Shown: one piece after another, positions 25,794-35,140 of the stretch
Layout of the letters: the number at the start of each line of letters is the position of its first letter
Numbering within the stretch: the stretch's first letter is position 1
Assembly (NCBI RefSeq): GCF_035645195.1
Contig: NZ_DASQNA010000008.1
Location: forward strand, 186,001-250,000
Origin: Paenibacillus sp.
GTDB taxonomy: Bacteria > Bacillota > Bacilli > Paenibacillales > YIM-B00363
Direction of reading: 5' to 3'
DNA length: 64,000 nucleotides
Program-made: the position numbers and the translations under genes
The notes under the pieces: model-generated
Database searches by the model: none
What the model was told of the DNA's origin: nothing
What the model saw: only the letters and a program-made list of their open reading frames with translations

Positions 25794-28700
25794 ATGAACA
25801 GGATCCGTACGAGAAAAGCCACACTGAAAACGGCCGGCGCTCTCGCCTTGGCCGCCTCGCTGGTGCTGTCTTCATGGTCGACGTCGGCGCCGTCGGCGCT
25901 GGCCGAGGACAACGCCGGGACGGGCGCGGCCGTCGAAACCGCCGTCGTCCGCATCGATCCGAACGAGGTCGTGCAGTCCGACTTCCTCGGCGTCGGGGTC
26001 AACGTCATTCCGACGTCGCTTATGCAGGGGACGACGCGGCACGGTTACACGGAAGCTCATTGGGAAATGGACCGCAAACGGATCGCGACGGTGCAGCCGA
26101 AGGTCGCCCGCGTCTGGTTCCAGATCGACTGGATGGAATCGAGCAAAGGCGTGTATACGTGGGACAGTCCGGAGATGCTGGCGTTTTACAAATATTTGGA
26201 CGCGTTCAAGGAAGCCGGCACGGAAATCGAATTCAACATGGGCTGGAAAATCGGTTCGAAGGCGCATGAATGGTTCAACATTCCCGGCGTCGATCCGTGG
26301 ACGAGCGCGCCGGCCGATTTGGACGCGTACGCCGCGTCGACGTCGGCGGTGCTCCGCGAGCTGATCGACAATCGCGGATATGACAACATTAAATACTTAA
26401 CGTTCTACAACGAGCCGAACGGCAGCTGGGACTTCGAAGCGCCGGGCGATCAACAGGCGTACTATGCGGAGATGGTCCGGAAAGCGAGCGAGCGGCTCGC
26501 GCAGGACGGCCTTCGCGACCGGATCGAAATTTGGGGTCCGGAAGAAACGGGCGCGCCGGCTTGGACGCGGTATATGAAGGATCACGTCGACGAGCATATG
26601 GACGGGTACAGCTTCCACGTGTACGGCGAATCGTACGAAGGGTTGAAAGTGCAGTTCGCGACGCGGATCGATTACGTGAAGCCGAAGCCGGTCCATTTGA
26701 CCGAATTCGGTTGGGGCGACGACAATGCGAGCAACTGGGACGCGGGCTTCGCGAACTCGGTCATCGCTTCTGCTAATCTCGGCGTCAAGTCGGCGCTCAT
26801 TTGGCAGCTGAACGGCGTCTGGAGTCCTGATCCGTACGGCGGCACGAACGGCGTCTATACGATGTGGGATTCGCTTGTGCTCGGTATGACGCCGCGCAAG
26901 ACGTTCTACATCGGCGGGCTGCTGACGCGGTACATTCCGGAGCACAGCGAGGTGCTGAAGGTCGACGTCGGCTCTCCGAACGTGCGGGCCGCCGCGTTCC
27001 GGTCGCAGGACGGGAACTATACGATTCTGCTCGAAAGCAAGGCGGGCGCGCCGAAGGACGTCACGTTCGATTTCGGCGGCGTCGAGATCGGCAAGACGTT
27101 CCGCAAGCTGACGTACCAGGACGACGTCGAGCGAACCGGCAACGCGATTTTGCCGCCGGTGTCCGGCACCTTCGAAGCGGGAACGTCGTTCCGCGACGCC
27201 GGCATCGACGGCGAATATACGGTGGCGATCTATACGACGGCGCCGGCGCAGACGCAGGTCGAAGTGACGCCTCTGACGCCGACGGTTCGCTCGGGGGATA
27301 AAATCGAGTTCTCCGCGAACGTCATCGACGGCGGCGGCGGTGTAACGTGGAGCATCGTCGGCGAAAACAACGGGGCGATCAACAAAAACACGGGCGTCTA
27401 CCATGCGCCGCAGGTGGAGCATGAAACGTACATCGCCGTTCGAGCGACGAGCGAGCAAGATCCGTCGGCATCCGGCGTCGCGCTCGTAAAGGTGCTGCCA
27501 AAGTCGCTGCCGAACACGGCCGAAACGCCGACGTTCAGCCTGCAGCCGGGCGTGTACCCGTCCGCCGAGGCGCTCGTCCTGTCGACGACGACGCCGGGCG
27601 CGGACATTCGGTACACGACGGACGGCAGTACGCCGACCGAATCGTCGCCGCTGTATACGCGTCCGATCATCCTGAAGGACGGCTCGCTCGCGCTGTATAA
27701 AGCGAGAGCGTTCAAGGCGGGACTGAAGCCTTCGGGCAGCGTATCCGCGCTGTACCAAATCGGTCAAGTGAGCAACGGGCCGGACGGCTACGAGTTCTGC
27801 ATGTACGAAGGCGGCGAATGCTACTTCGAAGGCGAAGCGGTCGTCGCGTTCGGCGCCGACGGGTTGTTCAACTACGCGGTGCATACGGACGGCGTCGCCT
27901 GCTCGGCGGACGTGTTCGGCGACCCGAACCCGGGCGTGTCGAAGCGCTGCTTCTTTAGCTACGACATTCCGGACGAACTGCCGGTCGTGACGGTGTACAA
28001 TTCCGGCTTCGAGAAGCCGGCGACGACGTCGGCGCGTCCGGGGCCGATGACGAACGGCTGGGTGTTCAACAGCCGCACGGGCGTTCAGCACAATAACGGT
28101 CCGTTCCAAGCGACCCCGGCGCCGCAAGGCGTGCAGACCGGCTATTTGAAGACGGACGGCGGCGTGTCCGGCGTGCTGTACCAAGAAATCAACTTCAAGC
28201 CGGGCACCTATCAAATGGAGTTTAAAGCGGCGAAGCGGACCAGCTTCGGCGGGCTCCAGACGTTCGACGTCTATTTCGACGATACGGTCATCGGCTCGTA
28301 CGCGCCTTCCACGGGCGATTATGTGACGTTCCGGACGGAGCCGTTCGCGACGGAGGGCGGGCGTCATAAGATTTCGTTCGTCGCGACGACGACCGTCGGC
28401 GATAACACCGCGTTCCTCGACGACGTGCGCATCGGCTATCCGAAGGAGCCGTCCCAGCCGCATCTCGCGAACGCAAGCTTCGAGTCGCCTGCGGCGACCG
28501 AGGACGACCGCATCTTGACCGGCGTGACGGCGGGCTGGTCGTTCGACGAACGTTCCGGCGTCGTCCGTAACGGCAACGGCTTCGGCTCGCCGAACGCGCC
28601 GGTCGGCGTGCAGGCGGCGTACCTGATGGCGGAAGGCGGCGTCGGCGGCTCGTTCGCCCAGACGGCGTATTTCCCGGCGGGCACGTACGCGCTGCAGTTC

Positions 28701-30335
28701 CGGGCGGCGAACGGTTCGTCCGGCGCGCCGATGACAATCGCGGTGAAGGTCGGCGGCGACGTCGTCGGAACGTTCACCCCGACGGCGAGCGGGTATGCGT
28801 CTTACGAGACCGACTTCTTCACGGTGGAGGAAGGCGCGAAGGACGTAACGTTCGCGGCGATCTCTGGCGACGGGCTCGCGTTCGTCGACGGCGTCGCGAT
28901 CGAGCGGGTCGAGATTCCTTCCGTTGCGTCGCTCGCGAACGGCGGGTTCGAAACGCCTAGGGTGACGTCGAACAACGGCGTTCTCGTCGGCGGCACGGCG
29001 GGCTGGACGTTCAGCAATACGTCGGGCATCATCCGCAACGGCAGCGTGTTCGGCGCGCCGGACGCGCCGGAGGGGACGCAGGCGGGCTATTTGCAAACCG
29101 TGAACGGAACCGCCGGCGAGATGAAGCAGACGGCCGTGTTCCCGGCCGGCTCGTACGCAATTCAGTTCCAAGCGGCGAAACGGACGTCGTTCGGCGGACA
29201 GCAGTCGTTCTATGTATATTTCGACGACCAGCTGCTTGGATCGTTCACGCCGACGTCGGGCAATTATCAGACGTACGTGACGGACGGCTTCGTCGTCGAG
29301 GCGCCGGGCAAGCACACGATTCGGATCGCGGCGGCGACGACGACGGGCGACAATACGGCGTTCCTCGACGCGTTCGCCATCGTGCCGTATACGCCGCCGG
29401 CAGGGCCGACGATTCCGAACGGCAGCTTCGAAACGCCGGTCGTTACCGCGGGCAGCGGCGTGCAGGTCGGAGGCGCGGCGGACGGCTGGACGTTCAACAG
29501 CTACTCCGGCCTCGTGAAGAACGGCAGCGTGTTCGGCGAAGCGCCGGCGCCGTCCGGCATGCAGGCGGCGTACCTGAACACGAACGGCGGGCAGGGCGAA
29601 TTCAGCCGAACGGTCGATTTACCGGGCGGCACGTATGCGCTTACGTTCCAAGCGGCGCGCCGCGCGTTCGGCGGGCAGCAAACGTTCGACGTGCTGCTTG
29701 ACGGGCAATTGATCGGGTCCTACGCGCCGACGTCGACGACGTATGCCGCATTCCGCACGGATCCGTTCGAGATCGTCGCGGGGCAGCATACGATTACGTT
29801 CAAGGCGACGACGACGACCGGCGACAACACGGCGTTCCTCGACGCGATTGCCATCGGCGCGCCTGTATCGGAGGCGCCGGCGTTCGCGAACGCCGGGTTC
29901 GAGTCGCCGGAGGTATCGAACGTGCGCGGCAACTTCACGGACGGCTGGACGTTCAACACGCATGCGGGCATCCAGCGCAACGGCAGCGCCTTCGGCGCGG
30001 CGCCGGCGCCGGAAGGCGAGCAGACGGCGCTCATCCAAAGCAAGGACGGGACGCACGGGCAGTTCAGCCAGACGCTGTTCCTCCCGAAAGGGACGTACAA
30101 AATGAAGTTCCAAGCGGCGAAGCGCAATTTCGGCGGCCTGCAAACGATTGTCGTCAGCGCGGACGGCGCCGTTATTGGCACGATCACGCCAAATACGTCC
30201 GATTTCCAGACGTACGAGACGGACGCGTTCGTCGTGCCTTCGGGCGCGAGCCGGACGATTACGTTCGCGGGCACCGCGGCGCCGGGCGACAACACGGCGT
30301 TCCTCGACGCGATCGAGATCGTGCCGGTGCCGTAA
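25794..30335 (+). CDS. Secreted modular glycoside hydrolase with five C-terminal repeat modules
   Basis: 1513 residues. Signal peptide (1 to about 40, ending SALA). Catalytic (beta/alpha)8 domain at about 45-470, paralogous to the cytosolic enzyme at 19407, with probable acid/base E207 (FYNEPNG) and nucleophile E304 (LTEFGW). Ig-like Big_2 module about 487-565; chitobiase-like C-terminal module about 578-655 (DIRYTTDGSTPT); a four-cysteine segment about 660-730; then five tandem ~155-residue beta modules starting near 736, 893, 1049, 1209 and 1366, each beginning N-x-x-FE-x-P and containing GW-x-F and GDNTAFLD. These look like carbohydrate-binding modules. No LPXTG, SLH or other anchor is present. 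RBS AAGGAGAA. Confidence 0.9.
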   Translation: MNRIRTRKATLKTAGALALAASLVLSSWSTSAPSALAEDNAGTGAAVETAVVRIDPNEVVQSDFLGVGVNVIPTSLMQGTTRHGYTEAHWEMDRKRIATVQPKVARVWFQIDWMESSKGVYTWDSPEMLAFYKYLDAFKEAGTEIEFNMGWKIGSKAHEWFNIPGVDPWTSAPADLDAYAASTSAVLRELIDNRGYDNIKYLTFYNEPNGSWDFEAPGDQQAYYAEMVRKASERLAQDGLRDRIEIWGPEETGAPAWTRYMKDHVDEHMDGYSFHVYGESYEGLKVQFATRIDYVKPKPVHLTEFGWGDDNASNWDAGFANSVIASANLGVKSALIWQLNGVWSPDPYGGTNGVYTMWDSLVLGMTPRKTFYIGGLLTRYIPEHSEVLKVDVGSPNVRAAAFRSQDGNYTILLESKAGAPKDVTFDFGGVEIGKTFRKLTYQDDVERTGNAILPPVSGTFEAGTSFRDAGIDGEYTVAIYTTAPAQTQVEVTPLTPTVRSGDKIEFSANVIDGGGGVTWSIVGENNGAINKNTGVYHAPQVEHETYIAVRATSEQDPSASGVALVKVLPKSLPNTAETPTFSLQPGVYPSAEALVLSTTTPGADIRYTTDGSTPTESSPLYTRPIILKDGSLALYKARAFKAGLKPSGSVSALYQIGQVSNGPDGYEFCMYEGGECYFEGEAVVAFGADGLFNYAVHTDGVACSADVFGDPNPGVSKRCFFSYDIPDELPVVTVYNSGFEKPATTSARPGPMTNGWVFNSRTGVQHNNGPFQATPAPQGVQTGYLKTDGGVSGVLYQEINFKPGTYQMEFKAAKRTSFGGLQTFDVYFDDTVIGSYAPSTGDYVTFRTEPFATEGGRHKISFVATTTVGDNTAFLDDVRIGYPKEPSQPHLANASFESPAATEDDRILTGVTAGWSFDERSGVVRNGNGFGSPNAPVGVQAAYLMAEGGVGGSFAQTAYFPAGTYALQFRAANGSSGAPMTIAVKVGGDVVGTFTPTASGYASYETDFFTVEEGAKDVTFAAISGDGLAFVDGVAIERVEIPSVASLANGGFETPRVTSNNGVLVGGTAGWTFSNTSGIIRNGSVFGAPDAPEGTQAGYLQTVNGTAGEMKQTAVFPAGSYAIQFQAAKRTSFGGQQSFYVYFDDQLLGSFTPTSGNYQTYVTDGFVVEAPGKHTIRIAAATTTGDNTAFLDAFAIVPYTPPAGPTIPNGSFETPVVTAGSGVQVGGAADGWTFNSYSGLVKNGSVFGEAPAPSGMQAAYLNTNGGQGEFSRTVDLPGGTYALTFQAARRAFGGQQTFDVLLDGQLIGSYAPTSTTYAAFRTDPFEIVAGQHTITFKATTTTGDNTAFLDAIAIGAPVSEAPAFANAGFESPEVSNVRGNFTDGWTFNTHAGIQRNGSAFGAAPAPEGEQTALIQSKDGTHGQFSQTLFLPKGTYKMKFQAAKRNFGGLQTIVVSADGAVIGTITPNTSDFQTYETDAFVVPSGASRTITFAGTAAPGDNTAFLDAIEIVPVP
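27999..30332 (+). repeat. Five tandem ~155-residue coding repeats
   Basis: Repeat units begin at nucleotides 27999, 28470, 28938, 29418 and 29889, that is 471, 468, 480 and 471 apart, with a last unit of about 444. Shared landmarks per unit are NGSFETP-like start, GWTFN, RNGSVFG, APEGTQAGYL, GTYALTFQAA and GDNTAFLDA. Unit 2 is the most diverged (it lacks the FGG-Q-F core and GDNTAF has become GDGLAF). Confidence 0.9.
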
Positions 30336-30391
30336 GCCGCATGGCGCGGGCGAACCTGCGGTCTGACTAGGGAAGACCCCATATACCAATC

Positions 30392-30428
30392 GAAAGTCGC
30401 TCGTCCCTGCAGGGGCGGGCGGCTTTTC
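30392..30428 (+). terminator. Terminator after the secreted glycosidase
   Basis: A GC-rich stem AGTCGCTCGTCCC / GGGGCGGGCGGCT (several G-T pairs) with a TGCA loop and TTTT tail, 55 to 90 nt after the stop. Confidence 0.8.
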
Positions 30429-30458
30429 GGCCGATATCGGAGAGGAGACCATACTTTC

Positions 30459-32879
30459 ATGACACAACGAGATTTGCAGTTTTTAAGCTTTTGGGCGATT
30501 AACGACCCGCTCGAGCCGGACAGCCTGAAGGCGCAGCTGGACGAGATGCGAGCCGCGGGACTGAACGGCGTCGTGTTTCACCCGCGATATTACCCGAACC
30601 GGCCGGAATATATGGGCGAGGCGTACCTCGCCGCCGTGTCCGAGCTTATTTTGTACGCGAAGCGCATCGGCATGACGTTCTGGCTGTACGACGAGAACGG
30701 CTGGCCGTCCGGCACGGCCGGCGGCGCGGTGCTGGCGCGGCGCCCCGATCTGACGTGCCGATGGGTCGCTCTCGAGGCGGACGGCGCCGGCGGCTTCCGC
30801 CCCGTCTTCCGCGAGCGGCGCGCGCCGTCGTCCTTCGACCCGGAGGCGGTGTCGCTGTTCATGGACATTACGCACGAAGGGTATCGGCGCGGGCTCGATC
30901 CGGAGGCGTTCGCTTACGTCGAAGGCTTCTTCACGGACGAGGTCGGCTTTCTGGACGGACACGGGGCGACGGTGAAGGACGGTTCGCTGCCGTGGGACGA
31001 CCGGCTGCCCGAGCTGTATGCGGCGCGGTACGGAGAAGAGCTGCTGCCGCGGCTCCCGGCGTTGTTCGCAGACGGCGCGGACAGCGCAGACAGCGCGGAA
31101 GCGCGGGTGCGGTATTGGGAGCTGATTACCGATCTATTGGCGGAGTCGTTCTACCGTCCGATTCGGGAATGGTGCGCGCGTCACGGCAAACGGTTCACCG
31201 CGCATCTGAAGGCCGAGGAGCATCCGTTCTTCCAGCTGTCGTACAGCGGCTCCTGCTTCCGCGTCCTGCGCGAGGTGGAGACGCCGGCGATCGACGCGCT
31301 GGAGCGGTATCCGGGGAACCATTATTATCCCCGGATCGCGCATTCGATCGCGATGCAGCAAGGGCGCGAGCACGCGCTCGCCGAAGCGATGGGCGGCTCG
31401 GGCTGGGGCGTGTCGCCGGAGAGCTTCGTCGACTACTGCCTCTGGCTCGCGAGCCACGGCGTCGACCGCTTCGTGCTGCACCTGAACCAGTATCGGCTGA
31501 AATCGCAGGCGATCCGCGACTGGCCGCCGTCGATGCCGTGCCACTTGACGTGGCGGGAGGCGTTCCCGGCGGTCTTGGCGGATGTGCGCCGGCGGGCGGC
31601 GGCGCTGCCGGATTTGCGCGCCGAGCCGGAGCTGCTCGTCGTCGCCCCGACGCGCGGGGTGATGGCGGCGTTCGTCCCGTCGGAAGCGCACGGCATGAAC
31701 GAGCACGACGGCTCGCACTATCCGGATAACGCCGCGGGGCGGATCAACCGCGCGTTCCTCGAGCTGATCGACGCGTGTTATGCGTCCGGCGCGCATTACG
31801 AGCTGACCGAGGAACGCGAGGAGGCGGGCGCGCTGCGGGACGGCGCGCTGTGGATCGGGCGGCGCGCATATCGGCGCGTGCTGGTCGCGGACGGCTGCCG
31901 CTGGGCGGCGCCGGAGCGGCTCGACGCCCTGCGCGCGGCGGGCGTCGCGGTGTTCGCGGCCGCCGAGGCGGAGGCCGCGCTGCACGGGCCGCGGCGCGTG
32001 CGCGAAGCGGCCGCGGCTTCTGCGCCGGCGGGGCTGACGCCGGCGCAATCGTTGTGGCGCGCGGAGGCGCCCGCGCGCAATCAGCTGCCGCTCGCGTTCG
32101 AGCGAGCGGGCGAGCGGCTGCGCGCCGTCGTGCGGCGCGCGCCGGAGGCGGCGCTGGACGGCGCCGCGCTCGTGCTGCACGACCCGGTGGAAGCCGCGTA
32201 CGCGCAAGGGGAGCGCCTCTCGCTCGAACGGCGCGCCGACGGCCTCTTCGAGGCGCCCCTCCCGGCCGCGGCCGGGGCGGAAACGCTAACGATCGAGGTC
32301 GAGCCGCTTCCGGGCGGGGAGGGCGAGCCGTTCGCGTTCGTGCGCGGGCGGTTTACGGTCGCGAGCCGCTCGGGGTTCGCGCCGAAGGACGATCGGCAGC
32401 TCAAGTCGGCGGGGCCGTTCGAGCTGCGCGGCGAAGCGCCGCCGCTGGCGGAAGACGCCGTCACGTCAGGCTATCCGTTCGCAGGCGAGCCGATCGCGGC
32501 CGTCAAAACGTTCGAGTGCGAGCGGGCTGTCGAGGGACCGGCGCGGCTGCGATTGAACGGCGTTGAGGCGCAGGCGGCGCGCGTCTTCCTCGACGGCGTC
32601 GACGCCGGGTGGTGCTGGGGCCCGACTTGGTCGGTCGCGCTGCCGAACGGCCTCGCCGCCGGAGCTCACGAGCTGCGCGTCGAACTGATTCCGAGCACGT
32701 TCAATACGTTCGGGCCGCATCGGCATATCGATGGCGATCGCCATTTGACGAGCCCGGCGCAGTACGAGGGCGTCAAAAACTTCGCCGATCGGCCGGACGC
32801 CCCCGAACGGACGCACGGCGATTTTTGGCACTTCGTCCGGTTCGGCATCGCGGGAGACGTGACGATCGAACGCGAATAA
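30459..32879 (+). CDS. GH106-like glycoside hydrolase, probably cytosolic
   Basis: 806 residues without a signal peptide. The N-terminal half is a (beta/alpha)8-type domain: LSFWAINDPLEPDSLKAQLD, GLNGVVFHPR, MTFWLYDENGWPSGTAGG (the DENG-P-SG motif seen in GH106 alpha-L-rhamnosidases and relatives), FFTDEVGF, and GWGVSPESFVDYCLWLASHG. The C-terminal part carries beta domains ending in a galactose-binding-like segment (GVEAQAARVFLDGVDAGWCW and SFTFNTFGPHRH-like end). GAGAGGAGA precedes the ATG. It probably removes a side-chain sugar from oligosaccharides brought in or released by its neighbours; the linkage is not known. Confidence 0.75.
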   Translation: MTQRDLQFLSFWAINDPLEPDSLKAQLDEMRAAGLNGVVFHPRYYPNRPEYMGEAYLAAVSELILYAKRIGMTFWLYDENGWPSGTAGGAVLARRPDLTCRWVALEADGAGGFRPVFRERRAPSSFDPEAVSLFMDITHEGYRRGLDPEAFAYVEGFFTDEVGFLDGHGATVKDGSLPWDDRLPELYAARYGEELLPRLPALFADGADSADSAEARVRYWELITDLLAESFYRPIREWCARHGKRFTAHLKAEEHPFFQLSYSGSCFRVLREVETPAIDALERYPGNHYYPRIAHSIAMQQGREHALAEAMGGSGWGVSPESFVDYCLWLASHGVDRFVLHLNQYRLKSQAIRDWPPSMPCHLTWREAFPAVLADVRRRAAALPDLRAEPELLVVAPTRGVMAAFVPSEAHGMNEHDGSHYPDNAAGRINRAFLELIDACYASGAHYELTEEREEAGALRDGALWIGRRAYRRVLVADGCRWAAPERLDALRAAGVAVFAAAEAEAALHGPRRVREAAAASAPAGLTPAQSLWRAEAPARNQLPLAFERAGERLRAVVRRAPEAALDGAALVLHDPVEAAYAQGERLSLERRADGLFEAPLPAAAGAETLTIEVEPLPGGEGEPFAFVRGRFTVASRSGFAPKDDRQLKSAGPFELRGEAPPLAEDAVTSGYPFAGEPIAAVKTFECERAVEGPARLRLNGVEAQAARVFLDGVDAGWCWGPTWSVALPNGLAAGAHELRVELIPSTFNTFGPHRHIDGDRHLTSPAQYEGVKNFADRPDAPERTHGDFWHFVRFGIAGDVTIERE

Positions 32880-32933
32880 ACGAGTAAGGATTACGTGTAC
32901 ACGGGAATCAGGGGAAGCATCTAAGAAAACGAA

Positions 32934-32976
32934 ACGGCCTTCGTCCGATGAAATCGGGACGAAGGCCGCTTTTTTC
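32934..32976. terminator. Bidirectional terminator between the hydrolase and the efflux pump genes
   Basis: CGGCCTTCGTCC / GGACGAAGGCCG stem with TTTTTT on the right. It lies between convergent genes and just before the stop of the leftward MFS gene. Confidence 0.9.
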
Positions 32977-32981
32977 CGAAA

Positions 32982-34466
32982 TTACGCCTTGGCGAGCGCG
33001 GGAGCTTCCTCCTGCGGTTTCGTATTTTTAATGAAAAAAGACATCGCGAACGACACTACGGTCATCCACGTCGCAACGACGAACGCGTAGTTGATGCCGT
33101 GGACGGCGGCTTCCTGCGTCACCGCTAGCATGGCGGCCTGATCGTTCGGGTCGATGCCGCCCGCTGTGATCAGCTCCTTCCCTCGGGTCGCCGCCTCGTG
33201 CGTCATGATCGACACGAGCAGCGCCGTGCCGAGCGCGCCGGAGACGTTACGCAGCGTCTGCGACATCGCCGAGCCGTGGGCGCCCAGCCGCTGCGGCAGC
33301 TGGTTAAGGCCGGCGGTTTGGATCGGCATCATCATGAGCGACATGCCGAACATCCGGGCCGTGTACACCCACAGAATGTGCGTGTACGACGTGTCCAGCG
33401 TCAGCACGCTGAATTGGTACGTCGTTACGACGGTGATGCCGAGGCCGGCGACGGCGAGCCAGCGCGCGCCCACTTTGTCGAAGATGGCGCCCGTGATCGG
33501 GGACATGATCCCCATAAGGATGGCTCCGGGCAGCAGCAGCAGCCCCGATTCCATCGGCGTAAAACCGCGCAGCGTCTGCAAATAAATCGGCAGCAAAATC
33601 ATGCCGGAAAACATCGCCATCGTGGCGATCCCGTTGATGGCCGTCGTCAGCGAAAACATGCTGTACTTAAAGACGCGGAATTCGAGAATCGGCTTCTCCG
33701 TCGTGAGCTCGCGGCGGATGAACAACAGGAGCGAGACGACGCCGATCGCGAGGCTCGCGACGACGGGCGCGCTGCCCCAGCCGTCGTTGCCGGCGTCGCT
33801 GAAGCCGTAGAGCAAGCCGCCGAACCCGAGCGTCGACAGCAGCACTCCGGTTTTATCGAGCGGGGAGGGCTGCGACTTCGTTACGTTCCGCATGGCGTAA
33901 TAGCCGTAAAGAAACGCGAGAAGCGCCAGCGGAATGACGATGTAGAACAGCACGCGCCATGAATAATGTTCGACGATCCAGCCCGACAGCGTCGGTCCGA
34001 CGGCCGGGGCGAATATCATTGCGAGTCCCATCGTGCCCATCGCTTTGCCGCGCTCCGCGACGGGGAATATCGTCAGGACGACGACGGTCATGAGGGGCAT
34101 CATAATGCCCGCGCCGGCCGCCTGCACAAGTCGACCGGCCAGCAGCAGGCCGAACCCCGGCGAGACCGCGCATACGATCGTGCCCAGCAGGAAGAGCAGG
34201 GACGCCGAGTTGAACAGCGTGCGGGTCGTAAAGCGGCCGATCAAATACGCGCTGATCGGAACGAGCACGCCGTTGACGAGCATGTAGCCGGTCGTAAGCC
34301 ATTGCGCCGTATTCGCGCTGATGGCGAGGTTCTCCATCATCTTCGGAAGGGCTACGTTAAGCAGCGTCTGGCTTAACAGCGCGACGAAGGCGCCGATGAC
34401 CAGGGCGGCTAGGATCGGTCCGCGTTTCAACGGGGCGGCGGTTTCGTTAACGTTCGTCGTCGTCAA
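32982..34466 (-). CDS. DHA2 family MFS multidrug efflux transporter
   Basis: 494 residues with 14 predicted membrane helices, of the EmrB/QacA group: LSQTLLNVALPKMM in helix 1, WLTTGYMLVNGVLVPISAYL, GRLVQAAGAGIMMPLM (motif C-like), LGWSWIVEHYSWRVLFY-type region, and VVATWMTVVSFAMSFF at the end. It exports drugs or metabolites with proton exchange. The TTG start overlaps the marR gene by 20 nt, with GAGGAATGG about 9 nt before it, so translation is coupled to the repressor. The pair is transcribed from the promoter at about 34970. Confidence 0.93.
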   Translation of the reverse strand: MTTTNVNETAAPLKRGPILAALVIGAFVALLSQTLLNVALPKMMENLAISANTAQWLTTGYMLVNGVLVPISAYLIGRFTTRTLFNSASLLFLLGTIVCAVSPGFGLLLAGRLVQAAGAGIMMPLMTVVVLTIFPVAERGKAMGTMGLAMIFAPAVGPTLSGWIVEHYSWRVLFYIVIPLALLAFLYGYYAMRNVTKSQPSPLDKTGVLLSTLGFGGLLYGFSDAGNDGWGSAPVVASLAIGVVSLLLFIRRELTTEKPILEFRVFKYSMFSLTTAINGIATMAMFSGMILLPIYLQTLRGFTPMESGLLLLPGAILMGIMSPITGAIFDKVGARWLAVAGLGITVVTTYQFSVLTLDTSYTHILWVYTARMFGMSLMMMPIQTAGLNQLPQRLGAHGSAMSQTLRNVSGALGTALLVSIMTHEAATRGKELITAGGIDPNDQAAMLAVTQEAAVHGINYAFVVATWMTVVSFAMSFFIKNTKPQEEAPALAKA

Positions 34467-34917
34467 ATTGCCATTCCTCGCTTTCCGTTTTCAATAGGTG
34501 AACGATGCGTTCGTTCAGCGCGACGATGCGGTCGAGCTCTTCGTTCGAAAGCGCCAGCATCGGCGCCATCAGCTCGAGGCGAGCCGTTTGCGTCGCTGCT
34601 CGCACCTCCGCGCCTCGCGCGGTGAGGGACAACGAAACGGCGCGCCGGTCGTCGCGGCCCCGCTCCCGCGCGACGAGCCCGGCCTTCTCCATCCGGTCGA
34701 CGATGCCGCTTGCGGTGCTGCTGCCGAGGTGCAGGTGCTTCGCTAATTCGGCTAACGTAATGTGCGGGTGTTCGTCCAATACCCGCAGCACCAGCAGCTG
34801 TCCCGGCGTTAAACCGTAAGGCTGGGCCGCTTTCAAGAGCTTTTGAAAAAATAAATGATGCACTTCGCGGTACGAGTTCACTACCCGGTACATCCGTTGT
34901 TGTTCTTCGGGGGTCAT
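34447..34917 (-). CDS. MarR family transcriptional repressor
   Basis: 156 residues with a winged helix-turn-helix: GLTPGQLLVLRVLDEHPHIT, LAELAKHLHLGSSTASGIVD (recognition helix), RMEKAGLVARERGRDDRRAV (wing with the DxRxxx signature). Dimerisation helices lie at both ends. GAGGAG is 7 nt before the ATG. It is the first gene of a two-gene operon with the efflux pump; a perfect palindrome lies 20 to 34 nt upstream of its ATG, so autoregulation is very likely. The inducer is unknown, presumably a phenolic or drug-like ligand. Confidence 0.94.
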   Translation of the reverse strand: MTPEEQQRMYRVVNSYREVHHLFFQKLLKAAQPYGLTPGQLLVLRVLDEHPHITLAELAKHLHLGSSTASGIVDRMEKAGLVARERGRDDRRAVSLSLTARGAEVRAATQTARLELMAPMLALSNEELDRIVALNERIVHLLKTESEEWQFDDDER

Positions 34918-34937
34918 ACGGCACTCCTCACCTTTAA

Positions 34938-34951
34938 ATTTGCATGCAAAT
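34938..34951 (-). promoter_or_regulatory. Perfect 14-bp palindrome, probable MarR operator
   Basis: ATTTGCATGCAAAT is fully symmetrical and lies just downstream of the predicted transcription start. TTGCATGCAA-type sites are common for MarR repressors of efflux pumps. A weaker related half, TTCGTATGCGAA, follows at about 34954-34965 and would overlap the start point. Confidence 0.75.
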
Positions 34952-34967
34952 AATTCGTATGCGAAGG

Positions 34968-34996
34968 ATTATACGCCTGAAGGGGCTCATCGTCAA
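34968..34996 (-). promoter_or_regulatory. Sigma-A promoter of the marR-efflux operon
   Basis: On the minus strand: TTGACG, 17-bp spacer, TATAAT. This is the best promoter in the region, and the palindromic operator lies directly after it. Confidence 0.85.
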
Positions 34997-35140
34997 TCGA
35001 TTGGAAGCAAAACGCTGCGGGCACAGGTCGCCTCGCGTTCCGGCGTTGTCTCCGGCCGGGGGTTCGGGATACAATGAAGTCACGCAGCGAGAATGGACTA
35101 CCTATATAACTCATAGTTTGACATCGAAGGAGAGAGCATT

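Noticed and set aside
26397-29315. 972-codon open frame on the minus strand inside the secreted glycosidase gene
   Set aside because: It is the antisense shadow of a GC-rich repetitive gene, is extremely Arg-rich, and has no RBS or recognisable domain.
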